Below are positions 5,024 through 12,018 of a stretch of DNA of 12,018 nucleotides, piece after piece. The notes beneath the pieces were generated by a model. The model did not search any database, was not told where the DNA came from, and worked only from the letters and a program-made list of their open reading frames with translations. Position 1 is the first letter of the stretch. Each line of letters opens with the position of its first letter. The stretch spans positions 1-12,018 of the forward strand of contig QHYA01000114.1 in the NCBI GenBank assembly GCA_003223995.1. The letters run 5' to 3'. Both the position numbers and the translations under genes were made by a program. The DNA comes from Acidobacteriota bacterium. GTDB taxonomy: Bacteria > Acidobacteriota > Polarisedimenticolia > QHYA01.

Positions 5024-7408
5024 ATGGCCTCGAACGTCTCGTTTCCGATCCGCACCGCTTCTATCCCCTGTCTCGCTCTTCTGATCTGCCTGGCGTCCGC
5101 CCCGGCGGCACAGGATGCCATCGGCGCCGGCGGGGCCGCGCCCGAGTCCTCCAGCATGATCGAAAGGATACGGACCGAGCGGGTCGTTCTGCCTGTTCTT
5201 TTCCGGGCGGATGAAAAGGCGCCAGGGGCGTGTACGGGCCTTGGCGCCGCGGACCTTCGGGTCTTCGAGGACGGCCAGCCGGTCCTTTCCGTGGAGTCCG
5301 TCGACAGACAGAGGCGGCCGGCCATGCACGCCATCGTGATGGACGTCAGCGCAAGCATGTCGGGGCGGCTGCCCGATTGCCGCCAAGCCGCGAAGAGCTA
5401 CATCGACCAGCTTCGCCCGGGCGAAGAGGCGATGGTCCTCTCCTTCGACGACCGCTTGATCCTTCGAGCGCCGCCGACTACGGACAGGGAACGCCTCCGC
5501 TCGGCAATCGACCAGCTCGAGGCCGGCTCGAGCACCCTGATGTGGGATGCCTTGTACCAGGTGATCGGGCAGCTCGCCGCAAGACCGGAACGCAAGGTGA
5601 TCGTCCTGCTCACCGATGGAGCGGATACACTCAGCCTGACCCCTTTCCAGGACCTCCTGGGCCTGGCCTCCTCCACGCCCGACCTGAGCATTTTTGCGAT
5701 AGGCCTCGACCTGCCGGAGCGGGGCGGGTCGCGGGCGGTTCTGCGCGATCTGACTCGCGCCACGGACGGGGCTTTTTTCGATCTGCGGGATCTCACGCGG
5801 CTTCCCGAGCTTCTCCAGGGGATCCGCGACCTCCTCGACAGCGAGGCATATGTCGTCTACGAGCCGGTCCCATTCGGTCGAAACCGGCGAGACCCTGATC
5901 CGCGGAAGATCTCCCATGCTTTCCGTAAGGTGAGCGTCGATCTGGCGCGAAACGGCACCTCCTGCCGGATCAAGACACTCCGCAGGCAGCGATTCGCAGG
6001 GGAGAAGCCCGGGGCAGGCGCCGGCGCCGGGGCCTGCGCCAGCGATGAGATCCGTGCGGATCCGGCAGGAAGGGTACCAGCCGGGCTGCGGCCTCCGCCT
6101 GCGACCTGCCCCTTTCCCCTCCCCGCTCGGTGGCGGGGGCTTCGCGTCGAGTGGAAGGACCCGTCCTGTGCCTCGGGTTCGTTCCTCCGCGCCGAGTCCG
6201 GAGGGATCACGGGCTGCGCTCTCGACATCCTGCGCGAATGGGGCCCGCGGTTCTTCGGACGGATCGGACCGGTCGGCCCGGCCCCCCTGTTCGGGCTGCG
6301 GCGGTTCTTCGTTGCGCTGGGGCCTCTCGCGACTCTCCCGAGAACGCCCGCGCAGATCTTCATGAGGTGGATGATCGAGGGCGTGCATCCGACCGCCGCT
6401 GTGAACGAGCGTCCGTACGAGACCAGCCCGTTCCTCCTGAACGGACAGACGTTCCTGGAGATGCGCGGGCAGCTCGCTCGCGTGCTCTTCGATCACTACC
6501 CCGAGTATCGCCTCTTGCTCCAGGACAACCTGCGGAGACGTGCCCGCGAGGAGCAGGAGGCCTGGGAGCTGGAGGTGCGGCGAGGAGTCCCGGAACTGCC
6601 CGATGCAGACCTGGCGAGACTCCGCTCGCTCCGGCAGGAAGAACTCTTCGGTCGCCTCTCCGTACCGACCGAGACGGACCTTCAGGAGAACCTCGGGGAG
6701 TGGCTGGGGGACATCGAAGCGAGAACGCTGGCGCTGCAGATAGAAAAGGAGGCCGCGAACCTGTTCCTGACGGCCCCGCCCGGGGAAGGCTCCAGCGCGC
6801 TGGAGAACATCGATCGGATCGAAGCCTCCTGGGGAGATCTCGCTTTCTGGTTCGCGACGTCGGAACGGGCGCGGATCGTCACGCCTCTCGTTCCCGTCTT
6901 CGACGGCTCGAGGGATCGTGTAGGCTTCTGGCGCGTGGTGATCCCCCGTCCTGCTCCGATCGCCACAGGACTCGCGGTGCCCGCGCTCCCTCCAAGGGAG
7001 ATCCTGCCTGAGGATCGGCTCCCCGCCCGGCCCGCCGGCCTGCGGCTCATCAGGCGCCTGCTGGAGAGCGATGATGTCCGCCTGCGTCTCTCAGACCGGT
7101 TTCGCGTCGCATCTCTATGCGAGGAGCCCCTCTCTGGGGCCGAGCTCAGAAACATGCTGGGCAAGGGGAGATTGAAAGAGGTTGGACGGCGGGGGTTCAC
7201 CCTCTCGATCCAGCTCGAATCGCGCGAGAAAAAGGGAACCGCCGGGAACAGGCCCCTCATCGAGATCGAGGCCTTCCTGACCGCTGCCCCGGACGGGGAG
7301 CCCGTGATCCTCGCCGCCAAAGCGAGCGGTGTAGGAGGCGCCGAGGCCGAGACCCTCGCCCGAGACATCGAGAGGGCCCTCATGGGCGAAGACGGCCAAG
7401 TTAAGTAA
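5024..7408 (+). CDS. exported VWA-domain protein with a large unrecognised C-terminal half
   Basis: 794 residues from the ATG at 5024. The frame is open from a GTG at 4973, but the ATG gives a standard signal peptide: Arg10, a hydrophobic core about 13-25, and likely cleavage after the APA near 26-28. Residues about 50-325 match the VWFA-related type: VLFRADEK and DLRVFEDGQP, then a VWA fold with a complete metal site, DVSAS (107-111), Thr171 and Asp198 in LLTDG. It closes with a strand like the usual family end (RKVSVDLARNGTSCRIKTL). A Gly/Ala/Pro-rich linker (about 327-368) leads to about 425 further residues I do not recognise. These include a hydrophobic stretch (FRIGPVG-like, about 408-440), a charged helical part (480-580) and an end (about 672-790) with an alternating pattern loosely like CsgG/FlgO-type domains. 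VWA proteins bind partners through the metal site, so a periplasmic or surface assembly role is inferred. The linker could mark a gene fusion. A long antisense frame opposite it is a shadow. Confidence 0.85.
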   Translation: MASNVSFPIRTASIPCLALLICLASAPAAQDAIGAGGAAPESSSMIERIRTERVVLPVLFRADEKAPGACTGLGAADLRVFEDGQPVLSVESVDRQRRPAMHAIVMDVSASMSGRLPDCRQAAKSYIDQLRPGEEAMVLSFDDRLILRAPPTTDRERLRSAIDQLEAGSSTLMWDALYQVIGQLAARPERKVIVLLTDGADTLSLTPFQDLLGLASSTPDLSIFAIGLDLPERGGSRAVLRDLTRATDGAFFDLRDLTRLPELLQGIRDLLDSEAYVVYEPVPFGRNRRDPDPRKISHAFRKVSVDLARNGTSCRIKTLRRQRFAGEKPGAGAGAGACASDEIRADPAGRVPAGLRPPPATCPFPLPARWRGLRVEWKDPSCASGSFLRAESGGITGCALDILREWGPRFFGRIGPVGPAPLFGLRRFFVALGPLATLPRTPAQIFMRWMIEGVHPTAAVNERPYETSPFLLNGQTFLEMRGQLARVLFDHYPEYRLLLQDNLRRRAREEQEAWELEVRRGVPELPDADLARLRSLRQEELFGRLSVPTETDLQENLGEWLGDIEARTLALQIEKEAANLFLTAPPGEGSSALENIDRIEASWGDLAFWFATSERARIVTPLVPVFDGSRDRVGFWRVVIPRPAPIATGLAVPALPPREILPEDRLPARPAGLRLIRRLLESDDVRLRLSDRFRVASLCEEPLSGAELRNMLGKGRLKEVGRRGFTLSIQLESREKKGTAGNRPLIEIEAFLTAAPDGEPVILAAKASGVGGAEAETLARDIERALMGEDGQVK

Positions 7409-7428
7409 GCTATTGCCTCGCTCACGCT

Positions 7429-7443
7429 GCTCGATCCTCGAGC
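7429..7443. repeat. short perfect hairpin between the VWA and EEP genes
   Basis: GCTCGA (7429-7434) and TCGAGC (7438-7443) flank a 3-base loop, and the stem extends a few pairs with G-T wobbles. It lies in the 56-base gap between the two plus-strand genes. With no T tract it is not a standard terminator. It could attenuate or protect the mRNA, or be chance in GC-rich DNA. Confidence 0.3.
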
Positions 7444-7464
7444 GGTCACGGAAGCGACTCGACG

Positions 7465-8010
7465 GTGAGCACACGGCTGCGGTTGATGACGGCGAATCTG
7501 AAAGCAGGCGCGGCCGACTCCCGCTGCCTGATCGCACTGCTCGAGCGCGAGGCGCCGGACGCACTGCCCCTCCCCTGCTGCGACGCATGGATCGCTCGAA
7601 TCGACCTGCCGGGATCAGCAGGCCCCGCTCAGATCGAGGTGATCAATGCCCACATCATCCCGCCCCATTTCCTGCTTTGCCTCTGGCAGCGACGCCTGCA
7701 GGTGCGCGCCTTACGCTCCTACCTTGACTGCCTCGCGCTGCGGCCCCATGTCCTGCTGGGAGACCTGAACTCCACCGGGATCTTCCCCGCTTACCGCATG
7801 CTCGCGAGGGACCTGGCTGACGCCGCCCTCCTGTCGGCCGCTCGGAACGGAGGGAGCGTGCAGCCGACCTGGTCTCCCAGACCTGGCTGGCGGCGGATGT
7901 TCCGGATCGATCACGCCCTGGTCGATCCCTCCTTGAGCGTCCATTCGGTCCGCGTTTTCGATCTTCCCGGAAGCGATCACAGCGCCCTGATCGTTGACAT
8001 CGGCTTCTGA
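7465..8010 (+). CDS. endonuclease/exonuclease/phosphatase (EEP) superfamily protein, shortened in the middle
   Basis: 181 residues from a GTG. The start LRLMTANLKAG matches the first strand of the family (LRVMTYNV, Asn11). Later motifs are in order: VINAHIIPP (His63), LLGDLNST (Asp100, Asn102), RIDHALV (Asp149, His150) and GSDHSALIVD (Ser170, Asp171, His172). What is missing is the strand with the metal-binding Glu (usually 'PDVVALQE') and the 50-65 residues after it. The sequence passes directly from LEREAPDAL through PLPCCDAW to RIDLPG. Family members of this type have about 230-260 residues. Without the Glu the protein should bind its metal poorly and is probably inactive. The frame is preserved, so I keep it as a CDS, but it may be a deletion product like its neighbours. 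GACGCA occurs at both edges of the abnormal segment. Intact members cleave DNA or phosphoester lipids; the substrate here is unknown. It may be co-transcribed with the VWA gene. No strong ribosome binding site is seen. Confidence 0.75.
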   Translation: MSTRLRLMTANLKAGAADSRCLIALLEREAPDALPLPCCDAWIARIDLPGSAGPAQIEVINAHIIPPHFLLCLWQRRLQVRALRSYLDCLALRPHVLLGDLNSTGIFPAYRMLARDLADAALLSAARNGGSVQPTWSPRPGWRRMFRIDHALVDPSLSVHSVRVFDLPGSDHSALIVDIGF

Positions 8011-8038
8011 TGGAGACGCCCCGCCGGGCCTCCTCGAT

Positions 8039-9198
8039 CTACGGCACGATCCGGACGCCCGCCGTCTCCGGCAGGGTCCAGACCCAGGCGCCCGCGAGGG
8101 CGGAGAAACCCGCCGCGAGGGCGACGCCGCCCGACAGCCCCCAGCGGCCGGCGACGGATGCGATGACGACCGGTGCGAAGAATTGCACCCCCCGCGTGAC
8201 GTTCATGATCACGGACATTGCCGTTCCCCTCACGCGGGTGGGGAAGAGCTCCGAGAAGTAGGCTCCATAGCAGGACCAGGTTCCCGTTCCGACCCCTGCG
8301 AGGAACATGAATCCGATCCCCAGGAGGGGCCGCGAGCTCATCGGCTCCCACAGCAGCGTCACGGCCGCAAGGCTGACGGCGGAGATCGCGCAGTAGAGCG
8401 TGAAGGCGGGGCGACGGCCGATCGTGTCGGAGACGAGGCCGAAGCTCAGGTAGCCAGCCAGGGACCCCGCGACGAAGGTCAGCGTCCACCAACCCGATCC
8501 GAAGATCGACAGACCTCGCTGCTTCTGGAGGTAACGCGGCAGCCAGACCACCGCGAACCAGTACGCCGACATGTTCAACCCCGTCAGCAGCAAGGACCGC
8601 GCGAACAGCCCGTTGAGGTCGCCACGGAGCAACTGGAGCAGGATCGGCCTGCGCGCACGCTCCAGCTCCAGCGGGTCGAGGGTTCCCTTCGAAAGCCGGC
8701 GCCGGTGGCGAGGCCGAGGCCGAAAGGGGCGCCGCTTTGCGCGATCGCGCCGTAGCGGCCCCGACGCTCCGCCGGGAAGGTCTCCCCGATCATGGCCTGC
8801 CCCGCCCCCCATGTCCCTCCTATCCCGAGCCCCGCGAGGGCGCGCGCGGCGAGCAGCCAGCCCGCTCCCGGAGCCGCCGCGCATGCGGCGTTTCCTAGAG
8901 AAAACGAGGCGATGGCGAGAAACAGGGAAAAGCGACGGCCGAGCCGGTCGCTCATCCATCCGAAGAGAAACCCTCCTGCTCCGGTGAACCCGACGCCCAC
9001 GCCGGTGAGGACAGCCAGGCTGTCTTCATCCAGCCGCAAGTCTTCCTGGACCGGCTGCAGGAGGAATGACAGAAGCATCAGGGAGTAGAAGCCCGCGAAC
9101 CACGCGCCCCAGGCGAACAGCAGCACTCGGCGAGGCGCGGCTTCTTCGCGCCCGGCAGAGCCGTCCGGCAGGGTCTGCGCGTGGACGGGAGCGGCCAC
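8039..9198 (-). pseudogene. MFS transporter, frameshifted and lacking helix 6
   Basis: The first part, from the GTG at 9198 to about 8697, encodes helices 1 to 5 of a major facilitator: VLLFAWGAWFAGFY, the motif-A loop GWMSDRLGRR after helix 2, and LAGLGIGGTWGAGQ. Past ATGAGF the frame becomes Ser/Arg/Cys-rich noise. A neighbouring frame, from about 8697 to 8039, resumes with KGTLDPLELERARRP and then helices 7 to 12 (LNMSAYWFAVVWLPRYL, SDTIGRRPAF as the second motif A, PTRVRGTAMS). The end of helix 5, helix 6 and the usual 'PES' loop, about 35-45 residues, are absent. Arrangement and motifs suit the AAHS/sugar-phosphate type of MFS; the substrate is unknown. The GTG start lies 4 bases after the permease stop, which makes it the last gene of the export operon. 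An earlier GTG at 9246 would overlap the permease by 44 bases and is less likely. It converges on the EEP gene with only 28 bases between stops and no clear terminator. Confidence 0.85.
8696..8705. repeat. 10-bp perfect palindrome at the MFS deletion junction
   Basis: CCGGCGCCGG lies exactly where the MFS reading leaves helix 5 and resumes in another frame. The dehydrogenase remnant also has a 10-bp palindrome at its junction. Such palindromes are common in GC-rich DNA, so this is suggestive only. Confidence 0.4.
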
Positions 9199-9202
9199 GC
9201 CG

Positions 9203-10441
9203 CTACTCGTAGCGGAGGGCTTCGATCGGATCCAGGCTCGCCGCACGCAGGGCCGGGTAGATCCCGAAGACCAGGCCGACCGTCATCGACACGCCGGTCG
9301 ACAGCAGGATCGAGAAGGGGGTGACGATCGTCTCCCAGCCCGCGTAGGCGGCGACGCCGCGGGCGATGGCGAGCCCCACCACGACCCCCATCAGGCCCCC
9401 CGCGAGGCTGATCGAGAAGGACTCGATGACGAACTGGTTACGGATGTCGAGGCGGCGTGCGCCGAAGGCACGGCGCACGCCGATCTCGCGCGTGCGCTCC
9501 AGAACCGTCGCCAGCATGATGTTCATGATCCCGATCCCCCCGACGAGCAGGGAGATCCCGGCGATGCACCCCATCACGACATTGAACAGCCGCTGGGTCT
9601 TGCGACTCTGCTGCAGAAGCGCCTCGGGGACCACGATGGAATAATCGTTCGCGCCGCCATGGAGCCGCGCGAGAAGGGCATCGATGACCGCCGCCGACTC
9701 CTGAAGCTGCGAGGCGGGTCTCATCCTCACGATCAACTCGTCGAGAGGGCTCTTCAGCGGTTGCGCGGAGAACTTGCCGATCGCCGTTGTGACAGGCAGG
9801 TAGATGTCGTTGGCCGTTCCGGAGATCTTCACCCCCTGGAAGTCCTGTTCCGAGATCCCCGAGGAGACGAGGACGCCGATGACCGTCAGCCACTGTTCGT
9901 TGACCTTGAGCACTTTGCCGATCGCAGGCTCGAACCCGAAGAGCTCGCGGCGGACTCCTGGACCGATGACGCAGACCTGGGCGTACGTGTCCTCGTCCTG
10001 CTGGTCGAGAAAACGCCCCTCCTCGAGGGCAAGGTTCATCATCTCCCCGTAGCCGCTCGAGACACCCAGCACCCGCGGCTTGCACCGGCCTGTCGGGGAG
10101 AAGACCTTGTAGGCCTCGATCACGACCTTCAGGGTCACCTTCTCCGTCCCGGGGACCGCGTCCGGGATCGCATCGGCGTCGCGCTGCGACAGTCCGAGAG
10201 ACTTCTTGCGGATCTCCTGAAGCTCGTCTTCCTTGTACTCCTTCGCCTGGACCAGAACGTTGCGCAGCCCCATGGTGTCGATCAGCTCGAGCGCCTGGCG
10301 CTCGGCCCCCGCTCCGATCGAAAGCATCGCGATCACGGCCCCCACACCGAAGATGATCCCGAGCATCGTCAGGAACGAGCGAAGCTTGTGGGTCCTGAGG
10401 CTCGTCAAGCTGCTCGAGAGGGCTTCGCGCAAGTCCATCAT
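9203..10441 (-). CDS. ABC transporter permease, MacB/FtsX type (stand-alone, no ATPase domain)
   Basis: 412 residues, complete. The order is that of a MacB permease half: helix 1 (about 21-44, FLTMLGIIFGVGAVIAML), a large periplasmic MacB core domain (about 45-280, with YGEMMNLALEEGRFL and VCVIGPGVRRELFG), then the FtsX unit with three helices (about 286-312, 337-364 and 372-396). The cytoplasmic coupling helix region ERTREIGVRRAFGAR is present, as is the characteristic end YPALRAASLDPIEALRYE. It belongs in the inner membrane as a dimer. Such proteins use ATP hydrolysed by a partner to drive export across the outer membrane by a pump-like motion, together with a MacA-type adaptor. The ATPase is separate here and not in the window. 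The first ATG overlaps the adaptor stop (ATGA) and has a good ribosome binding site. Cargo is unknown: antibiotics, lipids, peptides and siderophores are all known for the family. Confidence 0.95.
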   Translation of the reverse strand: MMDLREALSSSLTSLRTHKLRSFLTMLGIIFGVGAVIAMLSIGAGAERQALELIDTMGLRNVLVQAKEYKEDELQEIRKKSLGLSQRDADAIPDAVPGTEKVTLKVVIEAYKVFSPTGRCKPRVLGVSSGYGEMMNLALEEGRFLDQQDEDTYAQVCVIGPGVRRELFGFEPAIGKVLKVNEQWLTVIGVLVSSGISEQDFQGVKISGTANDIYLPVTTAIGKFSAQPLKSPLDELIVRMRPASQLQESAAVIDALLARLHGGANDYSIVVPEALLQQSRKTQRLFNVVMGCIAGISLLVGGIGIMNIMLATVLERTREIGVRRAFGARRLDIRNQFVIESFSISLAGGLMGVVVGLAIARGVAAYAGWETIVTPFSILLSTGVSMTVGLVFGIYPALRAASLDPIEALRYE

Positions 10442-11766
10442 TTCGCCCTCTCCCCGGGGGCGGCCCCCTTGCCCCCGGCGGAGCCAGGGCTGGAGAGAGC
10501 CTCGGAGGCTGGGCGCGTCGGGTCACGCAGGGCGATCCTGTCTCCGGGCTGGAGCCCTTTCTCGATCACGACGCGGGAGAGGCTGTTGTGGCCGATCGCG
10601 ACCTCGACCGGAGAAAAGCGGCCACCGTCCAGACGGTAGGCGACCCGCTTGCCGTCCTTCTCGAAGATTGCCCCGCGGGGGATCGTAATGATGCCGGGGA
10701 TGTCCTCCAGCACGATCCTGGCCCGGACGTTCTGGCCCGGCTTCATCGCCGCCGGGTCCATCCTCTCCAGCGTGAGGATCGTCTCGAAGTACTTGATGGG
10801 CGATCTCCACTCCCGCGGCTTGGCGACCACGTCCACACGGGAGACCTTGGCCCCGTACTCGGGGCCCGGCCGCCCCTCGATCGACACCTTCGCAGCCCGT
10901 CCGACCTCGAGCCCACCGGCGTCGGATTCGAGCACGTACACCTTCACCTCCAGCGCCGAGAGATCGGGGATTTCCGCGATCTTCTGGCCGGGCCAGACGG
11001 GCTCCCCAACATTCAGCGTCTGGCCGCGCCAGTTGCGCTCCAGCACCAGAAGCCCGTCGTGTGGAGCCAGGACCCTCAGGGAGCTGAGCCCTCGCTCCGC
11101 CTGACGGATCAGGATGTCCGCCTTGCTGCGCTCGATCTCATTCAGCGACAGCTCGGCCGCTCCGAGCCTGGCGCTCGTCGAGAGCTTCCCTTCGGCGGCT
11201 TCGGATCGCTTCTGGAAAAGTCCTCTGTCGATCTCCGATTCGATGATCTCGTTGCGCGGGAAAAGATTGGGATCTTTCGCGGCGGCCTTTTCCGCGTCGG
11301 CCAGCTCCTGCCGCGAGATGTCCCGGTCGAGGGAAAGCCCCGTCGCCGTCCTCCTGTTGGCGGCAGCGGTCTTTTCGATCTTGTTCTGGCTGCTCTCGCG
11401 ATCGGCCTTCCCGTCTCTCAGGTCCTTCTCCATGTCGGTCGGGTCGAAGAGCACGACCGGTTCTCCGGCCTTGACCGCCGCGCCGTCCTTCGCGAGCCAC
11501 GCGACCTTCTGCATCTGCTGGATGTCGACGGGGACGACGATGGGGGTCGCCTTGACAGCCTTCAGGATCCCCGTCGCCGTCACCTCTCTGACGAATCGGC
11601 CGCGCGTCACCTCCGCCACGGCGGCGGTCGAGGGGGAGAAAGGTGAAAGCAACCGATCCCTCTCCACCACTCCGGCGAGAAGAACCCCAAGAAGGGCCAG
11701 CGCCCCTGCCCCGTAGAAGCCGCCCCGCGCGCCCGGGCGGATGATGAGCCGGCGAAGGAAGTTCAT
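10438..11766 (-). CDS. HlyD/MacA-type periplasmic adaptor (membrane fusion protein)
   Basis: 442 residues, complete. A cytoplasmic Arg-rich start is followed by one membrane anchor (about 15-34). Next comes the first half of the lipoyl hairpin (about 60-108, with VTATGILKA and VKAGEPVVLFD), a long coiled coil (about 112-230, rich in Glu, Lys, Arg and Ala), and the second lipoyl half (231-268, LAPHDGLLVLERNWRG and VGEPVWPGQKIAEI). A beta-barrel (270-355, LEVKVYVLESDAGGLEVG) and a membrane-proximal domain (356-415, IPRGAIFEKDGKRVAY to GLQPGDRIAL) follow. The last 30 residues are Gly/Pro/Ser-rich and probably unstructured. The coiled coil should reach an outer-membrane channel, and the anchor sits beside the ABC permease encoded next. 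The ATG overlaps the stop of the preceding adaptor gene (ATGA), and the nearest AGGAGG is about 27 bases upstream, so its translation is probably coupled to that gene. Confidence 0.93.
   Translation of the reverse strand: MNFLRRLIIRPGARGGFYGAGALALLGVLLAGVVERDRLLSPFSPSTAAVAEVTRGRFVREVTATGILKAVKATPIVVPVDIQQMQKVAWLAKDGAAVKAGEPVVLFDPTDMEKDLRDGKADRESSQNKIEKTAAANRRTATGLSLDRDISRQELADAEKAAAKDPNLFPRNEIIESEIDRGLFQKRSEAAEGKLSTSARLGAAELSLNEIERSKADILIRQAERGLSSLRVLAPHDGLLVLERNWRGQTLNVGEPVWPGQKIAEIPDLSALEVKVYVLESDAGGLEVGRAAKVSIEGRPGPEYGAKVSRVDVVAKPREWRSPIKYFETILTLERMDPAAMKPGQNVRARIVLEDIPGIITIPRGAIFEKDGKRVAYRLDGGRFSPVEVAIGHNSLSRVVIEKGLQPGDRIALRDPTRPASEALSSPGSAGGKGAAPGERAK
10446..10455 (-). promoter_or_regulatory. 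ribosome binding site of the permease, inside the adaptor gene
   Basis: GGGGAGAGGG on the minus strand ends four bases before the ATG at 10441. It lies within the last codons of the upstream adaptor. With the ATGA stop-start overlap this fits translational coupling, and it selects the first of the two tandem ATG codons. Confidence 0.6.
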
Positions 11767-12018
11767 GCGCCCGCTGACAACGGCCCCTGAGACCTCCTGG
11801 GCTCGAGACGGCGAAGATCGACGGGAGAGATCAGGTCTGCCTTCGACAGACCGGACACGACCTCGACGAGCCTCTTGTTGCTCCTGCCGATCCTTACAGG
11901 CATCTCGGTGTACCGGGAGCCTCTCTTGACCCAGGCGACGGGGCCCGAGGGACGCAGGAAGATCGCTTCCCGGGGCGCCGTGAGAAGCGATGGAATCCTT
12001 CCGGTCTCTATCTCCCCC
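11763..12018 (-). CDS. C-terminal end of a second HlyD/MacA-type adaptor (partial)
   Basis: 84 codons and a TGA are visible; the start lies beyond the right edge. The frame reads IPSLLTAPREAIFLRPSG, then AWVKRGSRYTEMPVRIGRSN, VEVVSGLSKADLISPVDL and a basic tail. This is the membrane-proximal domain of a periplasmic adaptor: the 'P-x-x-A-I-F' strand, the 'V-x-V-G-x-S-x-x-x-x-E-V-x-x-G-L' strand pair and the closing 'GD-x-V' loop (here KADLIS). It differs clearly in sequence from the matching part of the next gene, so it is not a recent duplicate. The frame is too short for the usual tools to list on its own, but it is open to the window edge. The stop overlaps the next start (ATGA). It extends the export operon upstream, where an ABC ATPase would be expected. 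Confidence 0.85.
   Translation of the reverse strand, partial: GEIETGRIPSLLTAPREAIFLRPSGPVAWVKRGSRYTEMPVRIGRSNKRLVEVVSGLSKADLISPVDLRRLEPRRSQGPLSAGA

Noticed and set aside
4787..6496. 569-codon open frame on the minus strand
   Set aside because: It is antisense to the VWA protein, whose plus frame gives a signal peptide and a full metal site. The minus frame is Arg/Pro/Glu-rich with no domain, a typical GC-rich shadow.
8011..8038. Bidirectional terminator between the convergent EEP and MFS genes
   Set aside because: Only a 4-bp GC stem is visible and there is no T tract on either strand.
8698..8959. Extension of the second MFS frame upstream as a 306-residue protein
   Set aside because: The first 80 or so residues of that frame are Arg/Gly-rich and overlap good MFS sequence in the other frame. 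Only the part after about 8697 is MFS-like.
9659..11646. Long plus-strand frames (326 and 352 codons)
   Set aside because: They are antisense to the permease and adaptor genes and have shadow composition.
1..12018. CRISPR array, tRNA, insertion sequence or prophage
   Set aside because: No regularly spaced repeats, cloverleaf, transposase or phage-like gene was seen on either strand.

Overview
The window looks like high-GC DNA from a diderm (Gram-negative type) bacterium. It encodes a lipoprotein signal with a lipobox, a secreted VWA-domain protein with similarity to the VWFA-related family that is abundant in Acidobacteriota and related soil or sediment phyla, and membrane-fusion adaptors. 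Acidobacteriota, Candidatus Eisenbacteria or a neighbouring phylum is my guess; no ribosomal RNA or phylogenetic marker is present. I see no tRNA, rRNA, CRISPR array, insertion sequence, integrase or phage gene.

Layout. (1) Minus strand, 25-1095: a TPR-like helical-repeat protein that keeps only the second half of an XRE-type helix-turn-helix. (2) 1096-1549: a non-coding stretch, lower in GC at its left end. (3) Minus strand, 4689 to 1550: a response regulator-PAS-GGDEF-EAL protein for c-di-GMP turnover, followed 9 nt later by a broken lipoprotein gene of the PQQ-dependent glucose/sorbosone dehydrogenase family. (4) A divergent intergenic region, 4690-5023, with a promoter and a perfect inverted repeat for the leftward unit. 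(5) Plus strand, 5024-8010: an exported VWA protein with a long unrecognised C-terminal half, then an EEP-superfamily (endonuclease/exonuclease/phosphatase) protein missing part of its middle. (6) Minus strand, 12018 to 8039: an export operon made of the tail of one HlyD/MacA-type adaptor, a second complete adaptor, a MacB/FtsX-type ABC permease and a frameshifted MFS transporter. The junctions are ATGA overlaps, or a 4-nt gap before the MFS gene. The ABC ATPase is not in view and would be expected upstream of 12018.

The most striking pattern is gene damage. The sugar dehydrogenase, the EEP protein and the MFS transporter each have well-preserved ends and motifs but lack one internal block that I estimate at about 35-65 codons. 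In two of them the reading frame also changes at the junction. The TPR protein has lost the first half of its DNA-binding domain. This could be real deletion-driven decay, or an assembly that dropped short segments; read mapping would decide. The intact genes (c-di-GMP enzyme, adaptor, permease) show no sign of it. The best candidate for new biology is the C-terminal half of the VWA protein, which matches no family I know.
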